A DNA stretch of 20,923 bases from an uncultured Bacilli bacterium. GTDB taxonomy: Bacteria; Bacillota_I; Bacilli_A; RF39; UBA660. Made by a program: the position numbers and the translations under genes. Location: assembly GCA_947628105.1 (NCBI GenBank), contig CANQYN010000010.1, forward strand, positions 1-20,923, read 5' to 3'. Positions 1 through 6,559 of the stretch are shown here, piece after piece. Below the pieces are notes generated by a model. It ran no database searches, was not told the DNA's origin, and saw only the letters and a program-made list of their open reading frames with translations. Numbering within the stretch: position 1 is the first letter of the stretch; each line of letters opens with the position of its first letter.

Positions 1-72
1 ACCTAATACCCAAATACAATAAATACAAGTAATACTATAAGTACAAATAATACTGATAATATAGGAAAATAA

Positions 73-120
73 AGTTCATGTGGAAGTGGTAAGAAATACA
101 AGAACTGTTGTGGTAAATAG
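73..120 (+). pseudogene. SEC-C zinc-motif gene tail (5'-truncated relic)
   Basis: Reading toward the TAG at 118-120 gives SSCGSGKKYKNCCGK, a good match to the SEC-C motif (CxCGSGKKYKxCC) found at the end of SecA and in many small zinc proteins. The first of the two leading cysteines is missing. The frame closes at a stop at 70-72, and the AT-rich DNA to the left shows no recognisable gene body. This is therefore a detached 3' end, not a gene. It forms the first half of the left direct repeat. Confidence 0.65.
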
Positions 121-164
121 CCCATAAAATAAGGGTTTGCGAGGTTTTGAGAAATGAAAAAAAT
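79..164 (+). repeat. 86-bp direct repeat, left copy (candidate attachment site)
   Basis: This block aligns without gaps to 4788-4873, with 10 mismatches in 86 positions. A 30-bp core (113-142) is identical in both copies and 13 identical bases precede it. The block starts with codons for a SEC-C zinc motif ending at a stop (118-120), continues through a short noncoding stretch, and ends in ATGAAAAAAAT. An integrase relic lies 180 bp inside it. The pair could be attL/attR of an integrative element, or two recent copies of the 3' end of a SEC-C gene. Confidence 0.75.
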
Positions 165-179
165 CGTAAAAAAAGCCAA

Positions 180-268
180 AATGTTTGTAAAATGTTTGTA
201 ATTTTTATAAAATGTTTGTAAAAATTGGCTGAAAACCTTATAAATAAAGGGATTTCCATTTACAAACA
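180..268. repeat. TGTTTGTAA short repeats upstream of integrase relic
   Basis: The 11-mer AATGTTTGTAA occurs directly at 180-190, 191-201 and 211-221. The reverse complement TTACAAACA occurs at 260-268. They lie just upstream of the integrase start, where arm-type integrase sites are usually found. The same 11-mer recurs at 2422-2432. The role as integrase binding sites is inferred from position and repetition. Confidence 0.55.
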
Positions 269-282
269 AATATATAAACTAT

Positions 283-312
283 AAAGATAGCATTCGATTG
301 CTATCTTTTTTT
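283..312 (+). terminator. Intrinsic terminator upstream of integrase relic
   Basis: Perfect 10-bp stem AAAGATAGCA / TGCTATCTTT (283-292, 299-308) with loop TTCGAT, followed by a run of T. It would stop rightward transcription entering from the left boundary 35 bp before the integrase start. Confidence 0.8.
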
Positions 313-343
313 CTCCGTTCATATAGAAAAAGGAGGAAAAGTA

Positions 344-455
344 ATGGGTAATGTTTATGTTCAAAAAAGAGGTACTGTATTTCAATATCAATTCGAGATT
401 GCTTCAGTAAATAGAGAAAGGAAGTTTATCAATAAAAGTGGTTTTAGAACCAGAT
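344..455 (+). pseudogene. Tyrosine integrase, N-terminal fragment
   Basis: A strong ribosome site (AAAGGAGG, about 330-337) precedes an ATG. The first ~37 residues (YVQKRG, then F-Q-Y-Q-F-E-I-A, then KSGFRTR) match the arm-DNA-binding AP2-like domain that opens many phage and ICE tyrosine integrases. The usual continuation (KKEAE... then the core-binding and catalytic domains) is absent. After about 455 the frame runs on to 619 only because it is antisense to the neighbouring transglutaminase-like gene. No catalytic R/H/Y region occurs in the window. The relic marks the left end of a former integrative element. Confidence 0.75.
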
Positions 456-480
456 GGCATATTGGAATTTTTCTATCTTT

Positions 481-1377
481 TTATCGTTTCATTCCACCTT
501 TCTCATTTTCTAGTATTGTGTTTTCTGTAATACCATTTTCTATCGCTCTTATGTATTCAGTTTTCATTTGTTCTAATTTTCCTTTTTCGGTTGGAATATT
601 TTTTTGGAATTTTATTTGATCACTTGTATAAATTCTTTCATCTTCTGTACACTGATTTTCTTTAACAAATATTTTTTTTACCAAATCATAATTGAAAGTA
701 TATGGACCCCCATTTTGTAATTGAGCATATTGTTCTTCGCTCATTCTTGAAACACCAGCACAATATTTTTTTTCGCCATCAACAATATACTCTACGGGAT
801 TCATTGGATCATAAAGAATTCTAATATTAGCTCCTTCAGGTTTAAATACAACATAAGCGTGTGATTCATTACCATTTAATTTTCCAAAAATTAATTCAGA
901 ATCAAACCCTAAAAATTTTAATAAATTTTGAACCATTGCACTTCTTTCTGAACAAGCAGCAATATTTTTTCCCTTTAACTCTTTTACAGATACTGGTTTT
1001 CCATTGCTATATAAATCCATTCTTTCGAAAACTATACCTGCATTATATCCAAAATAATTCCAAATAAAATATTGAATTGTATTTATAGTAATAGGTTCTC
1101 CATACATATACTTATCAACATCACCATGTATATAGTCCATAAGTTCTTGATAGATACTTAAATCATCCATCTTCATATCTTCAAAAGCTCCACTTGCGTT
1201 TGAACTTACACCCATATAAGGGGTGATAAACCCTTTATAAGAACCACTTAGTTCCATACCTATCCGTTGGGGTTCAGATGTTGTTATTAAAGATTCTACT
1301 CTTGCTTTAATAAACGCTTCTCTTTCTTCAACAGTTTTTAAATTTTTATACGTTTCCTTAAATTCCTTAAAACTCAT
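481..1377 (-). CDS. Transglutaminase-like cysteine enzyme
   Basis: 298 residues, no signal peptide or membrane segment, so probably cytoplasmic. A papain/transglutaminase-like triad is visible in the right order: Cys142 in AACSERSAMVQNLLKFLG (cysteine at the start of a helix), His173 in ESHAYVVF and Asp190 in ILYDPMNP. Such folds act as proteases, peptide N-glycanases, amidases or cross-linkers; the substrate cannot be read here. The N-terminal ~90 residues are acidic and helical and match nothing I recognise. The ribosome site AAGGTG lies inside the last codons of the upstream phosphatase gene, seven bases before this start, so the two are co-transcribed and probably act together. It lies in the decaying integrative region, and its 3' end abuts the integrase fragment. 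The fold call is fairly sure, the activity is not. Confidence 0.7.
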   Translation of the reverse strand: MSFKEFKETYKNLKTVEEREAFIKARVESLITTSEPQRIGMELSGSYKGFITPYMGVSSNASGAFEDMKMDDLSIYQELMDYIHGDVDKYMYGEPITINTIQYFIWNYFGYNAGIVFERMDLYSNGKPVSVKELKGKNIAACSERSAMVQNLLKFLGFDSELIFGKLNGNESHAYVVFKPEGANIRILYDPMNPVEYIVDGEKKYCAGVSRMSEEQYAQLQNGGPYTFNYDLVKKIFVKENQCTEDERIYTSDQIKFQKNIPTEKGKLEQMKTEYIRAIENGITENTILENEKGGMKR

Positions 1378-1384
1378 TTTATTT

Positions 1385-2056
1385 TCACCTTATATTTTCT
1401 ATATTTACTAGATTATAACCTTCAAATTCCAATTTGAAAAGTTCTGGTGCATCCCAATTTCCATCAAAAATTAATTTATCCTTAAAATATATTTCTACTA
1501 ATTTTGTATTTTCATTTAAGTTTATGTTACACCATTTACTAAGCATTGTACATAATGCAGTTCCATGAGATACAAGAACTAATTTTTTCCCCTCGTATTG
1601 TTTAAGGATATCAAAAATACCTTTCTGCATCCTACTTGCTACCTCATTTAATGATTCACCATTTGGGAGTTTATAATCCCAATTTTTAAATTGGTCTTCA
1701 AAAAATGTAGGTGGGAGCTCTTTCATTGAATTAATTCCAAATTTTCTTTCTCCAAATCTTTGATCAACATTTAACTTAATATGATTGTTTTCCGCAATAT
1801 ATTTTGCTGTACTCATTGCTCTAACATAATGTGAGGAATAAATAATATCAACATCTTGGAGATCTTTATATTCACTTAATTTTTCAGCCTTTTTTTCTCC
1901 AATAACACTTAATGGATTTTTTTCATTTCTTAATTGTTCTTTTTCTTCAACACAATAATCTCCTAGCAAATCTCTAAATGGTTGTGAATGTCTTGAAATA
2001 TAAACTATCGTTTTTATAGATATCACCTTTGATAATTCAAACTTGCTATTATACAT
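1385..2056 (-). CDS. Histidine phosphatase superfamily protein
   Basis: 223 residues. Phosphoglycerate-mutase-like fold with its phosphate pocket intact: Arg22-His23 (SRHSQ; the usual RHG has Ser for Gly), Arg79 in YSSHYVRAMSTAKYI, Glu103 in GERKFG and His164 in LVSHGTA. It should use a phospho-histidine intermediate on a small phosphorylated molecule or phosphoprotein. It is first in a two-gene leftward operon with the transglutaminase-like gene. There is no ribosome site before the ATG at 2056: a good SigA promoter puts the transcript start on or next to the ATG, so the message may be leaderless. A GGTGAT sits about 30 bases inside the frame with no usual start codon after it, so the ATG is kept. 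Cargo of the accessory island. Confidence 0.78.
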   Translation of the reverse strand: MYNSKFELSKVISIKTIVYISRHSQPFRDLLGDYCVEEKEQLRNEKNPLSVIGEKKAEKLSEYKDLQDVDIIYSSHYVRAMSTAKYIAENNHIKLNVDQRFGERKFGINSMKELPPTFFEDQFKNWDYKLPNGESLNEVASRMQKGIFDILKQYEGKKLVLVSHGTALCTMLSKWCNINLNENTKLVEIYFKDKLIFDGNWDAPELFKLEFEGYNLVNIENIR

Positions 2057-2061
2057 ATATA

Positions 2062-2090
2062 ATTATACCGTATTTAGAGACTATTTTCAT
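2062..2090 (-). promoter_or_regulatory. SigA-like promoter for phosphatase/transglutaminase pair
   Basis: On the minus strand, ATGAAA (2085-2090), 17 bp, TATAAT (2062-2067). The predicted transcript start (~2055-2056) coincides with the ATG, hence the possible leaderless message. Confidence 0.55.
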
Positions 2091-2104
2091 TACTTTTAAC
2101 CTAA

Positions 2105-2380
2105 TTTTACACTTGTTTTAGAAATAAAATAGCCCCAATAGGGACTACGGAAAATAGAAAATATTATAGCAGAGAAAATTATCCACAGTTTTTTGATGAA
2201 AATTGGTATTCGTATGACTATGAAAACTTGGACTATGGTAGAACTTCATATATGCTTTTTAAAATATTTAATATCGAAAGAATTTGTGAAGGAACAGTAA
2301 ATTCAATGGCAGCATCTGGAATATTATTAAAACTTATAGAAAGAGTTGAATATTTAAAGAGGAATAAATTAGATGAGTAA
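2105..2380 (+). pseudogene. Orphan 3' gene fragment, function unknown
   Basis: An open frame of 91 codons plus stop runs from a stop at 2102-2104 to TAA at 2378-2380 with no plausible start or ribosome site. From about 2144 the composition looks like real protein: an aromatic acidic stretch (YYSRENYPQFFDENWYSYDY) and a helical end (INIERICEG-like turn, then an amphipathic helix ending KRNKLDE). I do not recognise the family. It looks like the C-terminal piece of a gene whose front was lost in the rearrangement that left the neighbouring SEC-C and integrase relics. The first ~13 codons overlap a leftward terminator and are probably noncoding. Confidence 0.45.
2121..2147 (-). terminator. Leftward intrinsic terminator
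   Basis: Minus strand: TAGTCCC-TATT-GGGGCTA, a 7-bp stem with one G-T pair, followed by TTTTATTTC. It would stop leftward transcription arriving from the right, although no leftward gene now exists there. It overlaps the 5' end of the orphan frame at 2105-2380, so either it insulates the phosphatase operon or it is left from a lost gene. Confidence 0.45.
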
Positions 2381-2416
2381 TATACCAATATATTTTGTTA
2401 TTATTTTGAACGGATG

Positions 2417-2432
2417 CAAACAATGTTTGTAA
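2417..2432. repeat. CAAACA-A-TGTTTG palindrome with TGTTTGTAA repeat
   Basis: A perfect hyphenated palindrome (2417-2429, centre A2423) overlaps an exact fourth copy of AATGTTTGTAA (2422-2432), the 11-mer repeated beside the integrase relic 2.2 kb away. It resembles a tyrosine-recombinase core site in shape; this is inference. Confidence 0.4.
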
Positions 2433-2484
2433 AATGTAAGTCTTATATAGTAACAATAGTACTATAAATAACATAAATACCTAA

Positions 2485-2532
2485 TTTGAATGGACTTGTG
2501 GGTTTGGTAAGGGATACAAAAATTGTAATTAA
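2485..2532 (+). pseudogene. Degenerate SEC-C tail, second copy
   Basis: Translation toward TAA (2530-2532) gives FEWTCGFGKGYKNCN, an eroded SEC-C motif (CGSGKKYKNCC) that keeps two cysteines and the GK.YKNC signature. The frame is closed by a stop at 2482-2484. The 30-bp core that follows the motif in the 86-bp repeats is absent, so this copy is older or has another origin. The rest of 2533-2799 holds an AT-rich leader with one extended -10 box and a 22-codon frame from 2609 without a ribosome site; I see no gene there. Confidence 0.5.
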
Positions 2533-2573
2533 AAGTATAAAACACTAAAATAGATAAAGTTAGAGTAAATATA

Positions 2574-2582
2574 TGATATAAT
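2574..2582 (+). promoter_or_regulatory. Extended -10 promoter upstream of zincin gene
   Basis: TGATATAAT is a full extended -10 element. The -35 position (ATAAAG, 2554-2559) is poor. If used, it would give a leader of about 210 bases before the gene at 2800. Confidence 0.35.
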
Positions 2583-2799
2583 TAATATAGAAATAATTAG
2601 CGAGCTATCATGCTTACTGAGAATTTTATTACAATAAGAGATTCAAACGAAGTAGTAAAAATTTATAGTAATTCATAATACGATAATTGAAAATTTGAAT
2701 GTGTTTATAGTAAAAGATTATATTAGAATAGAATTATAAATATATGAAATGGTGAAATATCAATTCATATACAATAAATAATATTTTATAGGAGTATAT

Positions 2800-4578
2800 A
2801 TGCAAAAAGAAATGGAAAACTTAATCCTTCATGGAAGGCGAAAAGTTATAGAAAAAAGACAAAAAGAAATTGCACCTAAATTGGTAGAAATTATTAATAA
2901 TTATGAAAGGTTAATTGAGCAAAATAGAAAAATATTTAATGAGTATCATAATTCATTTTATAATGGTGAAACATTAGACCAAATACCCGATGTTGTCAAA
3001 TTCTTTAGTAATGAAATTAATAAACTTGAGTTAGATGAATATGATTTAGAATTAATTATTGATAGAGAAAAAGGATTATCATTAGCGGATTATATTATTA
3101 ACAATAAACCATATCTTTCGTCAAATTATTTTAGTATAGGTGGCTCTAATTCTGAATTAGGATACAAATTTTTACAAAAAGTATTATCAAATAATGATAA
3201 AGAGTATATTAAGTATTTATCATTGATAGAATTTAAAGGTAGTCCTGAATTATTTTTAAAAGAAATAAATGGGAAAAAAGTAATTGATTATTTTATAGAT
3301 GATTATGAATTTTATAAAAAATATAATTTTAAAGTAAATGATTATATAACTAAACAATACATAGTTGATAATATTAGTAAATATACGAGTGAAGATAAAT
3401 TATATCAAGCCCTAGATATGATTAATTTTAGTGTTAATGATTTAATAAAAGATATAAATGTAAATGGCAAATTAACTAATATAATTGAAATATATTTAAA
3501 TAATGATATTTTAAAAGATAGTGATAAATTGAATAATATAGTTATTCCTGATCAAATATTGTTAAATTTAATATATAAATATATTGATTGTAATAATGAT
3601 ACTTTAAAGCAAGAACTAAAACGGTGTATTAATAATATATATATAGATGATCAAATATTAAATACAATTGATAAGAATTTAATAAAGTTTCTTAACAGTG
3701 AAGGAATATATTTAAGAAAGCAAGAATTAATTATCGATAGTAATGATAATATTGATTTTTATAAATATATTAAAGAATTAGAATCAGTATTAGAAACAGG
3801 GATTCCTACATCACAAGAATTGATAGATTATATCAAAAATAATTATTGTAACATGTATAAATATAATGAAAATATAGCATTAAAGGAAGTTCAGACAGTA
3901 ATTTTGATAAAGAAAAATTATCCTAATTTTCACATTGAAGATTCTAATGTTGGACCTAATTTTGATGATAATACACTTCATTTAGTTATAAATGATAGAA
4001 ATAATTTAGGTTGGCATAGCGAGGATAATTATGCAGCCTTTAATCATGAAATGACACATGCTATTCAATATTATTGTTTTAACGATGATACTCCACAAGA
4101 GTTTTATAAATTATTACCTGACACTAAAACTATAGTAAAAATTGTTGCTAATTATTGTGTTTCATTAATTAATAAAATGAAAAACGATATTAAAGGGGTA
4201 GCGGGAGATCGAGAAAAGATTATTTCAAATATAGCATTAAATAAGTACTCTTATGATAGAGAAGTTGTTGATATTTTTGATTCAATAATGTGTTTTACAG
4301 ATACATTAATGCAGTTAGACTATCCTGATGCTGATTTAATAGAGGGACACCCTTATGATTACATGAAATATGGTGGTTATGATTTTTCAGAAATACTAGC
4401 CGATTATAAATCTATATGGTGTTCTGATAGAACTGATTTATATGATTTTGTTAGGGATAACTTGGGTAGTGAATGTTCATCTTATATTGAAACTTTTTAT
4501 AAGAAGATATTAGATAATTATATATCACTTTATTACAAAACTGATAAAGTGATAGAGTATGACAAAAGTAAACATTAA
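2800..4578 (+). CDS. Large protein with C-terminal zincin (HEMTH) domain
   Basis: 592 residues, no signal peptide or membrane helix. The C-terminal third looks like a gluzincin-type metallopeptidase: His416-Glu417-Met-Thr-His420 (HEMTH, preceded by AAFN) supplies two zinc ligands and the catalytic Glu, and Glu531 in FSEILADYKSIW is a good third ligand. The spacing of ~110 residues between the motifs is long, filled with helices. The N-terminal ~380 residues are Asn/Ile/Lys/Asp-rich and helical, start with a basic coiled-coil-like segment (about 1-50), and resemble repeat or target-recognition regions more than an enzyme; I recognise no family. The ribosome site is AGGAG seven bases before the ATG. 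The gene is more AT-rich than its right-hand neighbours and sits between SEC-C relics, so it is probably mobile cargo such as an intracellular toxin, effector or defence protease. The role is inference. Confidence 0.65.
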   Translation: MQKEMENLILHGRRKVIEKRQKEIAPKLVEIINNYERLIEQNRKIFNEYHNSFYNGETLDQIPDVVKFFSNEINKLELDEYDLELIIDREKGLSLADYIINNKPYLSSNYFSIGGSNSELGYKFLQKVLSNNDKEYIKYLSLIEFKGSPELFLKEINGKKVIDYFIDDYEFYKKYNFKVNDYITKQYIVDNISKYTSEDKLYQALDMINFSVNDLIKDINVNGKLTNIIEIYLNNDILKDSDKLNNIVIPDQILLNLIYKYIDCNNDTLKQELKRCINNIYIDDQILNTIDKNLIKFLNSEGIYLRKQELIIDSNDNIDFYKYIKELESVLETGIPTSQELIDYIKNNYCNMYKYNENIALKEVQTVILIKKNYPNFHIEDSNVGPNFDDNTLHLVINDRNNLGWHSEDNYAAFNHEMTHAIQYYCFNDDTPQEFYKLLPDTKTIVKIVANYCVSLINKMKNDIKGVAGDREKIISNIALNKYSYDREVVDIFDSIMCFTDTLMQLDYPDADLIEGHPYDYMKYGGYDFSEILADYKSIWCSDRTDLYDFVRDNLGSECSSYIETFYKKILDNYISLYYKTDKVIEYDKSKH

Positions 4579-4787
4579 AAACGGAATAGAGATAAGAGAT
4601 GTTCTTTTAGGACACAATCAATTAGTGTGTTTATTATATATTTAGTACAAATGCTTCTAAGCTGTTAGTAACAAATACTTTTGCAGAGATGACACATTTT
4701 GAAATTTTTTTCTCTTTCCTATGAAAAAACGACTAAATCCTAAATAATATATAATATACATGCATTAAACAGTTTAAAAATTGAGCT
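4579..4787 (+). other. AT-rich gene-free stretch after zincin gene
   Basis: No gene, terminator or RNA is evident. One short frame (about 4627-4724) reads STNASKLLVTNTFAEMTHFE before a stop. It has no start or ribosome site, and I do not recognise it. It may be another eroded fragment. Confidence 0.35.
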
Positions 4788-4829
4788 TGTGATTTGGGTA
4801 AGAAGTATAAGAACTGTTGTGATAAATAG
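4785..4829 (+). pseudogene. SEC-C tail, third copy (inside right repeat)
   Basis: Reads ACDLGKKYKNCCDK then TAG (4827-4829); the frame is closed at 4782-4784. It keeps GKKYKNCC but has lost the CGS of the motif: five of the ten differences between the two 86-bp repeats fall there. Confidence 0.55.
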
Positions 4830-4873
4830 CCCATAAAATAAGGGTTTGCGAGATTTTGAAAAATGAAAAAAAT
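4788..4873 (+). repeat. 86-bp direct repeat, right copy (candidate attachment site)
   Basis: Ungapped partner of 79-164 (76 of 86 identical; the 30-bp core at 4822-4851 is perfect). No similarity is apparent outside the block on either side, so the edges are sharp, as expected of att sites or of a gene-conversion tract. The copy ends in the ATG of the small frameshifted frame at 4863. Confidence 0.75.
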
Positions 4874-5008
4874 TTATAGTAGCGATAATAACATAAATGA
4901 TGATGTTCCTAGTTTTGAAGTTATTAGAAATAACAATAATATGATAAATATGTAGTATGCTCAGTTTGTGGAAGTAGTAAAAAATACAAGGGCTATTATA
5001 GAAAGTAA
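4863..5008 (+). pseudogene. Frameshifted small SEC-C protein gene
   Basis: A 30-codon frame (ATG 4863, stop 4953-4955) begins MKKIYSSDNN and contains PSFEVIRNNNN, which resembles the linker before a SEC-C motif. It overlaps a second frame (open 4940-5008) that encodes KYVVCSVCGSSKKYKGYYRK, a SEC-C motif with both leading cysteines but the final CC changed to YY. Joining the two needs one frameshift near 4940-4952 and gives a ~50-residue protein. No ribosome site precedes the ATG. The frameshift and lost cysteines point to a dead gene. Confidence 0.5.
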
Positions 5009-5046
5009 AATAAGAAAAGTAATATAATAATTAAAAAAGATCATAT

Positions 5047-5075
5047 TTGCTTTCATTGATGATAAATTATATAAT
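5047..5075 (+). promoter_or_regulatory. SigA-like promoter for FAD dehydrogenase operon
   Basis: TTGCTT (5047-5052), 17 bp, TATAAT (5070-5075), leaving a leader of about 14 bases with the ribosome site GAGGGTGG before the ATG at 5096. Confidence 0.6.
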
Positions 5076-5095
5076 GGATGTGAGGGTGGTTTGTA

Positions 5096-6559
5096 ATGAG
5101 TAAAAAGTATGATGTAATTGCAATAGGTATGGGTCCAGGTTCTATATTTATGGCATATGAACTTATCCAGTTAAATAAGAATAAAAGAATTCTTTTAATA
5201 GAACAAGGAAAAAGAGTAGAAGAAAGAATGTGTCCGATTGAAAAAACTGGCGTATGTGCTAAGTGTAAGCCTTTTTGTCATATAACTAGTGGATTTTCAG
5301 GCGCAGGAGCCTTTTCGGATGGGAAGTTATCTTTATATAATGAAGAAGATGAGGATATTTATGTAGGTGGGAATTTACATAAATATATCGGAATAGAAGA
5401 GACAAAGAAAATTATTGATTATACGGATGATATATATTTAAAATTTGGTGCCGATAACAAATTAGAAGGAATAAAATATAAAAAAGAAGTTAAACAAATT
5501 AAAGAAAAAGCAAGAAAAGAAGGATTAAATTTAATCGATATTCCTATCAGACATTTAGGAACAGAAAAAGCTCATGAATTATATAAAAAATTAGAAAATT
5601 ATTTAGAAGAAAATAATGTTGAGTTAAGATTCAAAACAATCGTAGAAGATTTAATAATTGAGAATAATGTAGCAAAAGGGGTTATTGTAAAAGATGCATA
5701 TAATCAAAATACAGTAGAGAAAATTTATGGCGATAATATTGTTGTAGCAGTTGGAAGAAAAGGGGCCAATTGGCTTGTTAACATGTGTGAAAAATATGAT
5801 ATAAAAACAGAAGCAGGAATAGTAGATATAGGAGTTCGTTATGAACTTTCGGATGCTGTGATGAAGGATATTAATAAATATATGTATGAAGGAAAATTTA
5901 TTGGTAGACCAGAACCTTTTAAGGATAAAGTAAGGACATTTTGTCAAAATCCTAGTGGTTTTGTTTCCTCAGAAGTTTATGACAATAATTTAAGTTTAGT
6001 AAATGGACATTCATATAAAGATCGAAAAAGTTCAAATACTAATTTAGCTATCTTAGTGTCTCACCATTTTAATTATCCCTTCTCAAAACCTATCGAATAT
6101 GGACGTAATATAGCTAAAAATTTAAATGAATTAGGGGATGGAAATATCGTTGTTCAAAGATTAGGGGATATTTACCGTGGGAAAAGGACATGGGAAGAAG
6201 AACTAAAAAATAATTCTATTCAACCTACTTTAAAATCCGCTGTCGCAGGAGATATTACGTTTGCTTTGGGTTATCGTACTATGACTGATATATTACAATT
6301 TATTAGAGAAATGGACAAAGTAATCGAAGGATTTGCTAATCCTGAAAATTTATTATATGCTCCGGAAATTAAATTTTATAGTAATCAAGTGATAATTAAT
6401 GAGCATTTTGAAACGAGTGTAAAAAAATTATATTCTATTGGAGACGGTGGGGGAATGACAAGAGGGCTAATGATGGCTTCTGCTTCTGGAGTGAAAATGG
6501 CTCGTATTTTAGATCAAATTCAAAATTCAAAAGGAAATAATAATGCAAGAAGAAAATAA
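5096..6559 (+). CDS. FAD-dependent dehydrogenase, COG2509 type
   Basis: 487 residues, the usual length for this uncharacterised family. The Rossmann FAD-binding loop is at the N-terminus (VIAIGMGPGS, Gly11-Gly13-Gly15), with an acidic residue closing the second strand (LLIEQGKR). Next come a cysteine cluster (Cys46, Cys54, Cys57, Cys61) and the family signature SGFSGAGAFSDGKL (65-78). The C-terminal FAD segment is SIGDGGGMTRGL (447-458). Relatives are soluble flavoproteins with poorly known substrates; the clustered cysteines could hold a metal or act in redox, which is inference. Its own promoter and a GAGGGTGG ribosome site support the start. It overlaps the following gene by 17 bases, so the two are translated together. 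It marks the return to stable chromosomal sequence after the island. Confidence 0.85.
   Translation: MSKKYDVIAIGMGPGSIFMAYELIQLNKNKRILLIEQGKRVEERMCPIEKTGVCAKCKPFCHITSGFSGAGAFSDGKLSLYNEEDEDIYVGGNLHKYIGIEETKKIIDYTDDIYLKFGADNKLEGIKYKKEVKQIKEKARKEGLNLIDIPIRHLGTEKAHELYKKLENYLEENNVELRFKTIVEDLIIENNVAKGVIVKDAYNQNTVEKIYGDNIVVAVGRKGANWLVNMCEKYDIKTEAGIVDIGVRYELSDAVMKDINKYMYEGKFIGRPEPFKDKVRTFCQNPSGFVSSEVYDNNLSLVNGHSYKDRKSSNTNLAILVSHHFNYPFSKPIEYGRNIAKNLNELGDGNIVVQRLGDIYRGKRTWEEELKNNSIQPTLKSAVAGDITFALGYRTMTDILQFIREMDKVIEGFANPENLLYAPEIKFYSNQVIINEHFETSVKKLYSIGDGGGMTRGLMMASASGVKMARILDQIQNSKGNNNARRK

Noticed and set aside
3..269. 88-residue hydrophobic open frame on the minus strand
   Set aside because: It is antisense to the SEC-C tail, the direct repeat and the TGTTTGTAA repeats, lacks a ribosome site and is rich in Phe/Ile/Leu only because the DNA is A-rich on the other strand.
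456..619. Continuation of the integrase frame to 619
   Set aside because: From about 456 it matches no integrase and from 481 it is antisense to the transglutaminase-like gene; only the N-terminal part is a real relic.
2609..2677. 22-codon frame MLTENFITIRDSNEVVKIYS-
   Set aside because: No ribosome site and no recognisable family; it could be debris but is too short to support.
79..5008. CRISPR-like reading of the repeated AT-rich segments
   Set aside because: Only two long copies and irregular short ones, no regular spacers and no cas genes.
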